From Zoogloeaceae bacterium (lineage in GTDB: Bacteria > Pseudomonadota > Gammaproteobacteria > Burkholderiales > Rhodocyclaceae): 14,825 nt of DNA. The position numbers were made by a program, and so were the translations under genes. Shown piece after piece: positions 7,707 to 13,225 of this stretch. The stretch is taken from contig JAIRLE010000122.1 in the NCBI GenBank assembly GCA_031259605.1, positions 1 through 14,825 on the forward strand. Reading direction: 5' to 3'. The notes below the pieces were generated by a model. The model worked only from the letters and a program-made list of their open reading frames with translations. It was not told where the DNA came from and made no database searches. Every line of letters begins with the position of its first letter. The stretch's first letter is position 1.

Positions 7707-8222
7707 TTATCCTGTCGGAAAGAGGGGTTGAAAAGCGGTTCGGCATTGTTGCACAGGTTTTCCGAAATTGACGCGCAGCGTAAGCGCCAGCGCCAGCAGA
7801 CTTTGCAACAGATAAAGCGAACTGGCGATGCCGTGCCAGGTGACGAAGCGCTCGCGCAGCGGGCTGCGCATGACATCGAGCGGCAGGGCGTTTTCCTTCA
7901 GATGCGCCATGAAGGGTTGAATACCGAAAAGACTGACCGCCGTCAAAATCAGCATCAACGCCGTCAGCCAGAAGGCCAGTGTGCGCAGACTGCCCTTCAA
8001 TCCCTGGCGCGACAACAACATGAGGAGCAGATAACCGCCCAGCGCCAGCCCCGCCCAGCCGGAAGCGGCAAACAGATGCCCGGCGATTTCCCCGGCGAGC
8101 ATACGCTCCTGCGTATAGAACAATACCGGAACCACCAGATAGCCAATGCTCCACAACATGCCCGCCCAGGCGGTCAGGGCGATATGGAACAGGGCATTCG
8201 CCAGGGAGGTCATCGCGCGCAT
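7707..8222 (-). CDS. DUF4149 family integral membrane protein
   Basis: The 171-residue protein has four hydrophobic spans (about 13-36, 48-71, 80-103 and 132-152). Its family signature is a first-span TAWAG.LW..GYLVVPVLF pattern and a last-span FVTWHGIASSLYLL. DUF4149/TMEM205-like proteins are common in betaproteobacteria and have no known biochemical role. They are often found near greA and yhbY, whereas here yhbY is more than 3 kb away with the cysDN operon between. The start is ATG 8222 or ATG 8213 (MRAM or MTSL); neither has a clear ribosome site. The frame continues upstream to 8474, but the added residues are unlike a protein N-terminus. It is first gene of a two-gene unit with the lipoprotein; a TAGAAT -10-like box lies at 8260-8255 on the minus strand. 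Confidence 0.85.
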   Translation of the reverse strand: MRAMTSLANALFHIALTAWAGMLWSIGYLVVPVLFYTQERMLAGEIAGHLFAASGWAGLALGGYLLLMLLSRQGLKGSLRTLAFWLTALMLILTAVSLFGIQPFMAHLKENALPLDVMRSPLRERFVTWHGIASSLYLLQSLLALALTLRVNFGKPVQQCRTAFQPLFPTG

Positions 8223-8443
8223 GGAATTTTTTCGCCAAACCGGAAAGGACGGACATTCTAACAGGCCGCGTAAAAACTTCTCCTTCCCGCGAAGGATCAT
8301 GGGATGCGACGACGTTGTGTACGAAACGCGCGGCATCCTTGATCGGCTGCATTCTGGCGTCCCGGCAACGCGCCCATGGAGCGGTGAAGAAGATCGGATC
8401 CGCCGCGAATGAGCGCGCACTGCCGTGAGAAGCGCTCGATTTT

Positions 8444-8469
8444 CCTTCTCTTCCTTCAGAGGGAGAAGG
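8444..8469. repeat. REP-like imperfect palindrome
   Basis: CCTTCTCTTCC and GAGGGAGAAGG flank a TTCA loop and pair over 11 bp with two mismatches. The following GCGCACGAAGGGCGGATGAGGG resembles the tail of extragenic palindromic repeats widespread in GC-rich Proteobacteria. Only one copy was noticed in the window, so its repeat status is inferred. Confidence 0.45.
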
Positions 8470-8531
8470 CGCACGAAGGGCGGATGAGGGGGCGATTCAC
8501 CCCGGAAAATACGGTTCAGGGAGCAAAAATC

Positions 8532-8688
8532 AGCGACAGCCCTTCAGGGCTGTCGGTCCAACTCCATTGGGAAGGGGTTTCTCTCCCCTCTGAGAATGAC
8601 TACGGTCGAAATCCCGGCCGCGGCCGGGGTCTCACTTCGCGCCTTTCTTACGGGCGGGGTTTCAAACCGGAGTTCGTTTTACGATGAA
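8532..8688 (+). repeat. Structured dispersed repeat, copy 1 (157 bp, inverted partner at 14597-14744)
   Basis: It begins AGCGACAGCCC and ends ACGATGAA. The first ~60 bases differ from copy 2 at one position and the last ~50 at about two. The middle 45 or so diverge. Internal hairpins are CGACAGCCC/GGGCTGTCG with a TTCA loop, GGGG/CCCC around TTTCTCT, and the GC-rich CCGGCC/GGCCGG. The terminal ATG (8684-8686) opens only a 12-codon frame here, whereas in copy 2 the same ATG starts rmuC. There is no transposase, and no target duplication could be seen. Confidence 0.9.
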
Positions 8689-8697
8689 CAGGCTCTC

Positions 8698-8803
8698 AGA
8701 AGCTGTTTTGAAAATACCTTGAGAGGCGTTCAAGCGTCGCTTCGCGCCTCGCTTTTGACGAGGACGCTTATCCGCTCTACTTTCAATTTTTAAAACAGCT
8801 TCT
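8698..8803. repeat. 106-bp element with 18-bp terminal inverted repeats (MITE-like or large RNA hairpin)
   Basis: AGAAGCTGTTTTGAAAAT (8698-8715) pairs with the right arm at 8786-8803: 12 bp, one G-T wobble, then 5 bp. Inside, AAGCGTC (8732-8738) pairs with GACGCTT (8763-8769), and CCTCG (8747-8751) with CGAGG (8759-8763), overlapping the previous stem by one base. It starts ten bases after repeat copy 1. No coding frame spans it. Confidence 0.75.
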
Positions 8804-8852
8804 TAAAGCCCAGCCTCGTTTCTGCCGCTAAAAGAGGCAGGAGGCAAGCAGA

Positions 8853-9173
8853 ATGAATATCATGCCGCTCCATGTCACGGCAAGTTTCCGGCGCAATGGA
8901 CGCGAAGCGCGCCATTTGGGGCCGCGTCAGGTCAAGGCGATGCCGGCGATCAATCCCGATGCCGGCCGCGCCCTGGCGGAATTGTTGCGCTCGTTGCAAA
9001 CGCTGGCGCAGGCGGATGAAGAGTTTCCGGACGAAGAAGGTATCCGCGCGGAAGTCGCGGCGCTGGCGGCAGACCTGCGCCAACTGGGAGAACAAGGTTA
9101 CGGCACGGAAGGTCTGCTGCGCTCGCTCGTCAAAACCGCTGGCCTCGACATGCGCGTACATGAGACGGCGTGA
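8853..9173 (+). CDS. Hypothetical protein, 106 residues
   Basis: I do not recognise this protein. The N-terminal 30 residues are basic (HVTASFRRNGREARHLGPRQ). The remainder (about 33-100) is mainly helical and acidic, with ALAELLRSLQTLAQADEEFP and GIRAEVAALAADLRQLGEQG as likely amphipathic helices. It has no signal peptide, membrane span or Cys. An ideal AGGAGG stands 8 bases before ATG 8853, and G/C-rich third codon positions match neighbouring genes; these two facts are the case for it being real. It converges on cysN with 15 bases between stop codons, and lies directly downstream of the repeat-rich region, which must hold its promoter. An antisense frame of similar length (9161-8790) lacks such support. 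Confidence 0.65.
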   Translation: MNIMPLHVTASFRRNGREARHLGPRQVKAMPAINPDAGRALAELLRSLQTLAQADEEFPDEEGIRAEVAALAADLRQLGEQGYGTEGLLRSLVKTAGLDMRVHETA

Positions 9174-9194
9174 CCGGGTTCATTTGCGTCACGC
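9168..9194. terminator. Hairpin made from the two stop-codon regions of convergent genes
   Basis: GCGTGAC (9168-9174) and GTCACGC (9188-9194) form a perfect 7-bp stem with a 13-base loop. The left arm contains the stop of the hypothetical gene, the right arm that of cysN. There is no U-tract. Confidence 0.35.
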
Positions 9195-10490
9195 GACGAC
9201 CATCCCCGCGCCCACCGTGTTGTTGCTGCTGGGATCGATGACGATGAACGCGCCGGTGTTGCGGTTCTGGGCGTAGGGGTCGGCAAAGATGGGTTGGGCG
9301 AGTTTGAATTCCACGCGGGCGATGTCGTTCATGGCGAGTTTTTCGGCAGGCAGGCGTTCCAGGGTGTTTACGTCCAGCCGGTGCGTGATGCGGACGAGCT
9401 TGGCCTTGACTTCGCGCGTGGTGTGCAATATCAGGTAGCCGCGGGCGTTATCCAGCGGCGTCTCCGCAAGCCAGCAGAGAATGGCCTTCAACTGTTTTTG
9501 CGCGGTGGGTACGGCATTTCGGGCGACCAACATGTCACCGCGCGAAATGTCGATTTCATCGGAAAGCAATAGGGTGGCGGATTGTCCGGCAATGGCTTCC
9601 CCGATGTCCTCACCGCCGAGGTGTACGGCGCGAACGCGGGTTTCCCGGGCGGACGGCAGCACGATTACCGGGTCGCCCGCCCTGACGGCGCCGGATTCCA
9701 CCTGCCCCATGAAACCGCGGTAATCGTGCAGTTCCGGATCGGCGGAGGCTTGCGGGCGGCAGACATATTGCACGGGAAAACGCAGCGGCTCGGCGTGTTC
9801 GCTGTGCGCCAGCGGCGCGGCCTCCAGAATTTCAAGGAGCGTCGGCCCTTGGTGCCAGTCGAGCCTCGCGCCGCGATCGACCACCATGTCGCCTTCCAGG
9901 GCGGAGATGGGAATGAAATGCACGTCGTCGATGTCGCGTTTTTCGGCGAATTCAAGGTAATCTTCCATGATGCTTGCAAAAACATCCCGCGAATAGCCAA
10001 CCAGATCCATCTTGTTGATGGCAACGACAAGATGCGAAATGCCCATCAGATGCGCAATGATCGAATGCCGTCGCGTCTGGGTGAGCACACCCTTGCGCGC
10101 ATCGACCAGAATGACGGCGAGGTCGGCGGTGGAAGCCGCCGTGACCATGTTGCGCGTGTACTGTTCGTGTCCCGGCGCGTCGGCGATGATGTATTTGCGC
10201 GTGCCGGTGGAAAAATAGCGATAGGCCACATCGATGGTGATGCCCTGCTCGCGCTCGGCTTGCAGGCCGTCGGTCAGGAGCGACAAATCCACCGAATCCA
10301 GCCCGCGTTTTTGCGAGGTTTTTTCAATGGCGGAAAGCGCGTCGGCAAGAATGGCGCGCGTGTCATACAGCAGACGCCCGATCAGGGTGCTTTTGCCGTC
10401 ATCGACGCTGCCGCAGGTGAGAAAGCGCAACAGACCGTGGTCGGACAGGGAAACGGCGGCTTCATCCCGCGCGGCGATTATCGAAGACAT
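9189..10490 (-). CDS. cysN: Sulfate adenylyltransferase subunit 1 (GTPase subunit)
   Basis: CysN couples GTP hydrolysis to formation of adenosine 5'-phosphosulfate by CysD in assimilatory sulfate activation. The 433-residue protein has an EF-Tu-like GTPase domain with all motifs: P-loop GSVDDGKST (27-35), DAPGHEQY (104-111), NKMD (159-162) and SALEGD. Two beta-barrel domains follow, with the CysN-type GRGYLILHTTREV region near the end. It stops at VGAGMV, so no APS kinase (CysC) domain is fused. The chosen ATG at 10490 overlaps the cysD stop by one base (TGATG); a TTG one codon earlier is a less likely start. It is co-transcribed and translationally coupled with cysD. Length is normal for unfused CysN. 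Confidence 0.96.
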   Translation of the reverse strand: MSSIIAARDEAAVSLSDHGLLRFLTCGSVDDGKSTLIGRLLYDTRAILADALSAIEKTSQKRGLDSVDLSLLTDGLQAEREQGITIDVAYRYFSTGTRKYIIADAPGHEQYTRNMVTAASTADLAVILVDARKGVLTQTRRHSIIAHLMGISHLVVAINKMDLVGYSRDVFASIMEDYLEFAEKRDIDDVHFIPISALEGDMVVDRGARLDWHQGPTLLEILEAAPLAHSEHAEPLRFPVQYVCRPQASADPELHDYRGFMGQVESGAVRAGDPVIVLPSARETRVRAVHLGGEDIGEAIAGQSATLLLSDEIDISRGDMLVARNAVPTAQKQLKAILCWLAETPLDNARGYLILHTTREVKAKLVRITHRLDVNTLERLPAEKLAMNDIARVEFKLAQPIFADPYAQNRNTGAFIVIDPSSNNTVGAGMVVA

Positions 10491-11401
10491 CAAAAGTACC
10501 CTTCCTTTTTGCGTTGTTCCATCGAGGCGTCCGAAGTCTGATCGTCCAGGCGGGTCGCGCCGCGTTCGGTGATGGTGGCGGCGGCGGTTTCAGCGAGGAT
10601 TTTTTCGATGCTGTCGGCGTCCGAGGCAACCGGCGCGGTACAGGTGATGTCGCCCACGGTGCGAAAACGCACCCGGATTTTCTCAACGATTTCGCCGGGT
10701 TGGGCGGGGGTCAGAGCGGTAATCGGCACTAACGCCCCTTGACGCCGCACGACGGGACGAAGATGGGCGTAATAAATGCTTGGCAGCGCCAGATTTTCGC
10801 GCGCGATGTATTGCCAGACGTCGAGTTCCGTCCAGTTGGAAATGGGAAAGGCGCGGATGTTCTCGCCCTTGTGTACGCGGGCGTTGTACAGATCCCATAA
10901 TTCCGGACGCTGGTTCTTCGGGTCCCACTGGCCGAATTCGTCGCGAAAACTCATGATGCGCTCCTTGGCGCGCGCTTTTTCCTCGTCCCGGCGCGCGCCG
11001 CCGATACAGCAATCGAAGCCGAATTCCTCGATGGCCTCCATGAGCGTCACCGACTGATGCTTGTTGCGCGATTCTGCCGCATGCTTCAGCACCACAGAAC
11101 CGCGCCGCATGGAATCTTCCACGGAACGCACAATCAGCCGCTCGCCCAGTTCGGCGGCGCGCGTGTCGCGAAACTGAACGACTTCCGGGTAGTTGTGGCC
11201 TGTATCGATGTGCAGGAGCGGAAAAGGAAAGCGCCCCGGACGAAAGGCTTTTTCCGCCACCCGCAACATGCAGACGGAATCCTTGCCGCCGGAAAAGAGC
11301 AGCGCCGGATTGGCGCACTGTCCAGCGACCTCGCGCATGATGTGAATGGCCTCGGCTTCCAACGCGTCGAGATGGGAAAGGATGGCGTGAGGAACCGTCA
11401 T
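10490..11401 (-). CDS. cysD: Sulfate adenylyltransferase subunit 2 (catalytic)
   Basis: CysD forms adenosine 5'-phosphosulfate from ATP and sulfate with CysN. The 303-residue protein is almost the same length as E. coli CysD. It shows the PP-loop ATP-binding motif SGGKDS (37-42), HIDTGHNYPEV, the GGARRDEEKARAKER block, ISNWTELDVWQYI, and the typical C-terminus KKEGYF. The ATG at 11401 is preferred because it gives the family N-terminus; the frame can be extended to a TTG at 11446, which is unlikely. GGA stands about 8 bases before the ATG. It is first gene of a cysDN operon. No cysH, cysI or cysC is next to it, so the remaining reductive steps must be encoded elsewhere. Confidence 0.96.
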   Translation of the reverse strand: MTVPHAILSHLDALEAEAIHIMREVAGQCANPALLFSGGKDSVCMLRVAEKAFRPGRFPFPLLHIDTGHNYPEVVQFRDTRAAELGERLIVRSVEDSMRRGSVVLKHAAESRNKHQSVTLMEAIEEFGFDCCIGGARRDEEKARAKERIMSFRDEFGQWDPKNQRPELWDLYNARVHKGENIRAFPISNWTELDVWQYIARENLALPSIYYAHLRPVVRRQGALVPITALTPAQPGEIVEKIRVRFRTVGDITCTAPVASDADSIEKILAETAAATITERGATRLDDQTSDASMEQRKKEGYF

Positions 11402-11595
11402 GAGCGTGTCCAGAAAAAGGAGTCTCCCGATTCTACAAGGCGTCAAATGCTTTATAAGAATCGTTTTATATCTTTATATGCCTTGAGGACATAAGAAAAT
11501 CCAGGACACGCCGGAATTTTCCGGAGACTTCCGGTTTTCCCGCTTTTGCGAACGGCGGCACAGGGTTTTTGCGGCGCGCGGAGGCGCTGCCGGAA
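11402..11595 (-). promoter_or_regulatory. Upstream region of cysDN, AT-rich promoter zone
   Basis: Bases 11430-11500 are strikingly AT-rich for this window, with repeated TATAAA/TTATA-like words. On the minus strand a TAGAAT (11435-11430) lies 29 bases before cysD, with only a poor -35 box (CTTATA) at 17 bases. A weak -35 with AT-rich upstream DNA is what a CysB-activated promoter would show, but no CysB consensus can be asserted. Confidence 0.4.
11511..11534. other. Two overlapping, mutually exclusive palindromes upstream of cysDN
   Basis: CCGGAA-TT-TTCCGG (11511-11524) and CCGGA-GACT-TCCGG (11521-11534) share CCGG at 11521-11524, so only one stem can form at a time. The pair lies 61 bases past the yhbY stop and 110 bases before the cysD start. 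No U-tract follows on the minus strand. Confidence 0.5.
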
Positions 11596-11934
11596 TCACT
11601 GATAACTGCGTTTGGTGCGCCGTCCGGATTTGGCGGCGGTTTTTTGAGCGTGGACTTCGGTTTCGGGACGCGGGCGCCAGATGATCAGCAGTTTGCCGAT
11701 ATGCTGCACCGGCGCGGCCGAGAGGGTTTCGCAGATGCCTTTCAGGCAGTCTTCGCGCGCGGCGCGATCGTCGTTGTAGACGCGAATTTTAATCAGGGCG
11801 TGCGCCTTCAGGCAGACTTCGATCTCTTTCAGCACGGCGGCGGAAAGACCTTCCTGGGCAATGGCGACCACGGGATTCAGGGAATGCGCCTGGGCGCGCA
11901 ACTGGCGGCGTTGTTCAGGGGAAAGGGTTAACAT
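11596..11934 (-). CDS. yhbY: YhbY family RNA-binding protein (CRM domain)
   Basis: The 112-residue protein is a single CRM (chloroplast RNA splicing and ribosome maturation) domain, linked to 50S subunit assembly. It opens with LTLSPEQRRQLRAQAHSLNPVVAIAQEGLS and continues with VLKEIEVCLKAHALIKIRVYNDDR, matching the family's core, then IGKLLIIWRP for the last strand. A basic tail (KSGRRTKRSYQ) extends it by about 15 residues relative to the E. coli protein. ATG 11934 is chosen for the family N-terminus; longer frames to 11982 run into the promoter region of rlmE. It is divergent from rlmE with a 35-bp gap, the classic betaproteobacterial arrangement. Its Shine-Dalgarno is weak. Confidence 0.94.
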   Translation of the reverse strand: MLTLSPEQRRQLRAQAHSLNPVVAIAQEGLSAAVLKEIEVCLKAHALIKIRVYNDDRAAREDCLKGICETLSAAPVQHIGKLLIIWRPRPETEVHAQKTAAKSGRRTKRSYQ

Positions 11935-11969
11935 GGCGGAACCTTTGGAAAGACATGGAATTCTAACGG

Positions 11970-12620
11970 ATGAGCAGAACAAGAACCAGCAAGGCGTGGA
12001 TGCGCGAACATGTCACCGACCTCTATGTGCAACAGGCCAGGAAGGAAGGCTGGCGTTCGCGCGCGGCCTTCAAGTTGCTGGAAATCGACGACAGGGACCA
12101 ATTGCTGCATCCCGGCGACGTGGTGGTCGATCTGGGCGCGGCTCCCGGCGGCTGGTCGCAGGTGGCGGCACGCCGGGTGGGACCGAAAGGCCGGGTGCTT
12201 GCCCTCGATCTGCTGGAAATGCAAGGCATAAGCGGCGTGGAATGCATCCAGGGCGATTTTCGGGAAGACGCGGCATTGCGGCAGCTCGAAACCCTGCTGG
12301 CGGGACAAAGGCCGCATCTGGTGCTCTCCGACATGGCACCCAACCTCTCCGGCGTACCCCTGATCGATCAGGCGCGCGGCATGGCACTGGCGGAACTGGC
12401 GCTGGAATTCGCCGTCACGCGCCTGCGCCCGGAAGGCGCGCTGCTGGTCAAGGTATTTCAGGGCAGCGATTACGCGCGTTTCGTCAACGCCATGCGCGAG
12501 CGTTTTGTCCGTGTCGCCGTCCGCAAGCCCAGGGCTTCCCGCGATCGCAGCGCCGAGGTATACCTGCTGGGCAGGGAACTGTTCGGCGCGCCCCCAATCC
12601 CGGCGTCTCCTCCTTCATGA
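11970..12620 (+). CDS. rlmE: 23S rRNA (uridine-2552-2'-O)-methyltransferase
   Basis: RlmE (FtsJ/RrmJ) methylates U2552 in the A loop of 23S rRNA during late 50S assembly, using S-adenosylmethionine. The 216-residue protein has the SAM-binding motif VDLGAAPGGWS (53-63) and the full K-D-K-E catalytic tetrad: K35 (RAAFK), D121 (LSDMAPN), K161 (LLVKVFQG) and E196 (RSAEVYLLG). E. coli RlmE is 209 residues. A short Pro/Ser tail follows. ATG 11970 gives the normal N-terminus, MSRTRTSKAWMREH; the ribosome site is poor. Its usual downstream partner ftsH is missing: the next gene is a convergent DUF3293 gene. Confidence 0.97.
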   Translation: MSRTRTSKAWMREHVTDLYVQQARKEGWRSRAAFKLLEIDDRDQLLHPGDVVVDLGAAPGGWSQVAARRVGPKGRVLALDLLEMQGISGVECIQGDFREDAALRQLETLLAGQRPHLVLSDMAPNLSGVPLIDQARGMALAELALEFAVTRLRPEGALLVKVFQGSDYARFVNAMRERFVRVAVRKPRASRDRSAEVYLLGRELFGAPPIPASPPS

Positions 12621-12624
12621 ACAG

Positions 12625-12671
12625 GTTCAAAACAGTCTCCAAAAGACTTTGAACAGGCGCTTGGGACGCCT
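12625..12671. terminator. Tandem hairpins between convergent rlmE and DUF3293 genes
   Basis: GTTCAA..AGTCT (12625-12638) pairs with AGACTTTGAAC (12644-12654) with a 3-base bulge. AGGCG (12655-12659) pairs with CGCCT (12667-12671) immediately after. No U-tract follows on the plus strand; on the minus strand a T6 run lies near 12680, before the hairpins. Termination is plausible but not certain. Confidence 0.4.
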
Positions 12672-12700
12672 ATCCGAAAAAATCATCGGCTTGCCCTTCT

Positions 12701-13225
12701 TCAGCAACGCGAATGGATAACGCAATCGCCCTGCCCCCTGAATCGCTGCCCGCGCCGCAGGCGCGCATTGCTGCACGCAAGGGCTGCTTTTTGCCGGAAG
12801 TGGCGGGCAAGGGTCACGGCGGCGGCAAGGGGCAGGTTCGGGACGAACAGGCTGGCTTCCGGTGGCCAGGGACGGTGTCTGGGCATGGGATCAGCGCGGT
12901 TTTCGCCCGGGAAAAAACGCCGGCCGCCTTGCCGCAGCGCGGCGCGCAAGCGTGATTGGGCGCGGCAGTTGTCGTTCTTGCCGCGTCGTGTGGATTCTGG
13001 ATTCCAGGCCGTCAGCAGCGCCCAGCAACGCAGGCGGGGAAAGGCAAGCGCCAATTCCGGCGCGGGCTGGCCGACGCGCAGGACAAGAGCGTCGTCGCGG
13101 CGCGCCTTGCCGCCGCGTAGCGTCACCCGATAGGCCGTATCCCGGTAGGCGCGCCGCAGCACAGGCGGCAGGGGCGGCAAGGTAACGTACAGGAGGGGAG
13201 TCAGTGCCGCCGCCCGCGTCTTCAT
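12701..13225 (-). CDS. DUF3293 domain-containing protein
   Basis: The 174-residue product carries DUF3293 hallmarks: a TAYRV strand (30-34), the ALLTAWNPES motif (69-78) followed by Asn84/Asn86 in the NDNCRAQSRL helix, a Pro/Trp-rich EASLFVPN segment (122-129), and a late AVTLARHFRQKAALACSN helix-strand. The family has no established function. Its ATG overlaps the rmuC stop by four bases (ATGA), so the two are translationally coupled and probably co-transcribed. The C-terminus after about residue 150 is Arg/Gly-rich and ends next to the rlmE hairpins. The many Arg and Pro residues come from very G/C-rich codons, so I looked for competing frames; the opposite-strand frames lack any ribosome site. 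Confidence 0.8.
   Translation of the reverse strand: MKTRAAALTPLLYVTLPPLPPVLRRAYRDTAYRVTLRGGKARRDDALVLRVGQPAPELALAFPRLRCWALLTAWNPESTRRGKNDNCRAQSRLRAALRQGGRRFFPGENRADPMPRHRPWPPEASLFVPNLPLAAAVTLARHFRQKAALACSNARLRRGQRFRGQGDCVIHSRC

Larger units (their letters stand above)
8223..8852. other. Gene-free, repeat-rich intergenic region
   Basis: About 630 bp separate the divergent DUF4149 and hypothetical genes. From left to right it holds a possible minus-strand -10 box (8255-8260), about 180 bp where I see nothing recognisable, a REP-like palindrome (8444-8469), repeat copy 1 (8532-8688), a 106-bp element with inverted ends (8698-8803), and the AGGAGG of the next gene (8839-8844). Short open frames across it have no ribosome sites or protein-like composition. 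Confidence 0.7.

Noticed and set aside
8409..8687. 92-codon plus-strand frame ending in repeat copy 1
   Set aside because: It crosses a REP-like palindrome and the structured repeat, has no ribosome site, and its sequence is not preserved between the repeat copies.
9582..10541. 319-codon plus-strand frame antisense to cysN
   Set aside because: cysN on the other strand has all GTPase motifs; the antisense product has no family-like motif.
11402..11446. TTG-initiated extension of cysD by 15 codons
   Set aside because: The added residues do not resemble CysD N-termini and overlap the likely promoter zone.
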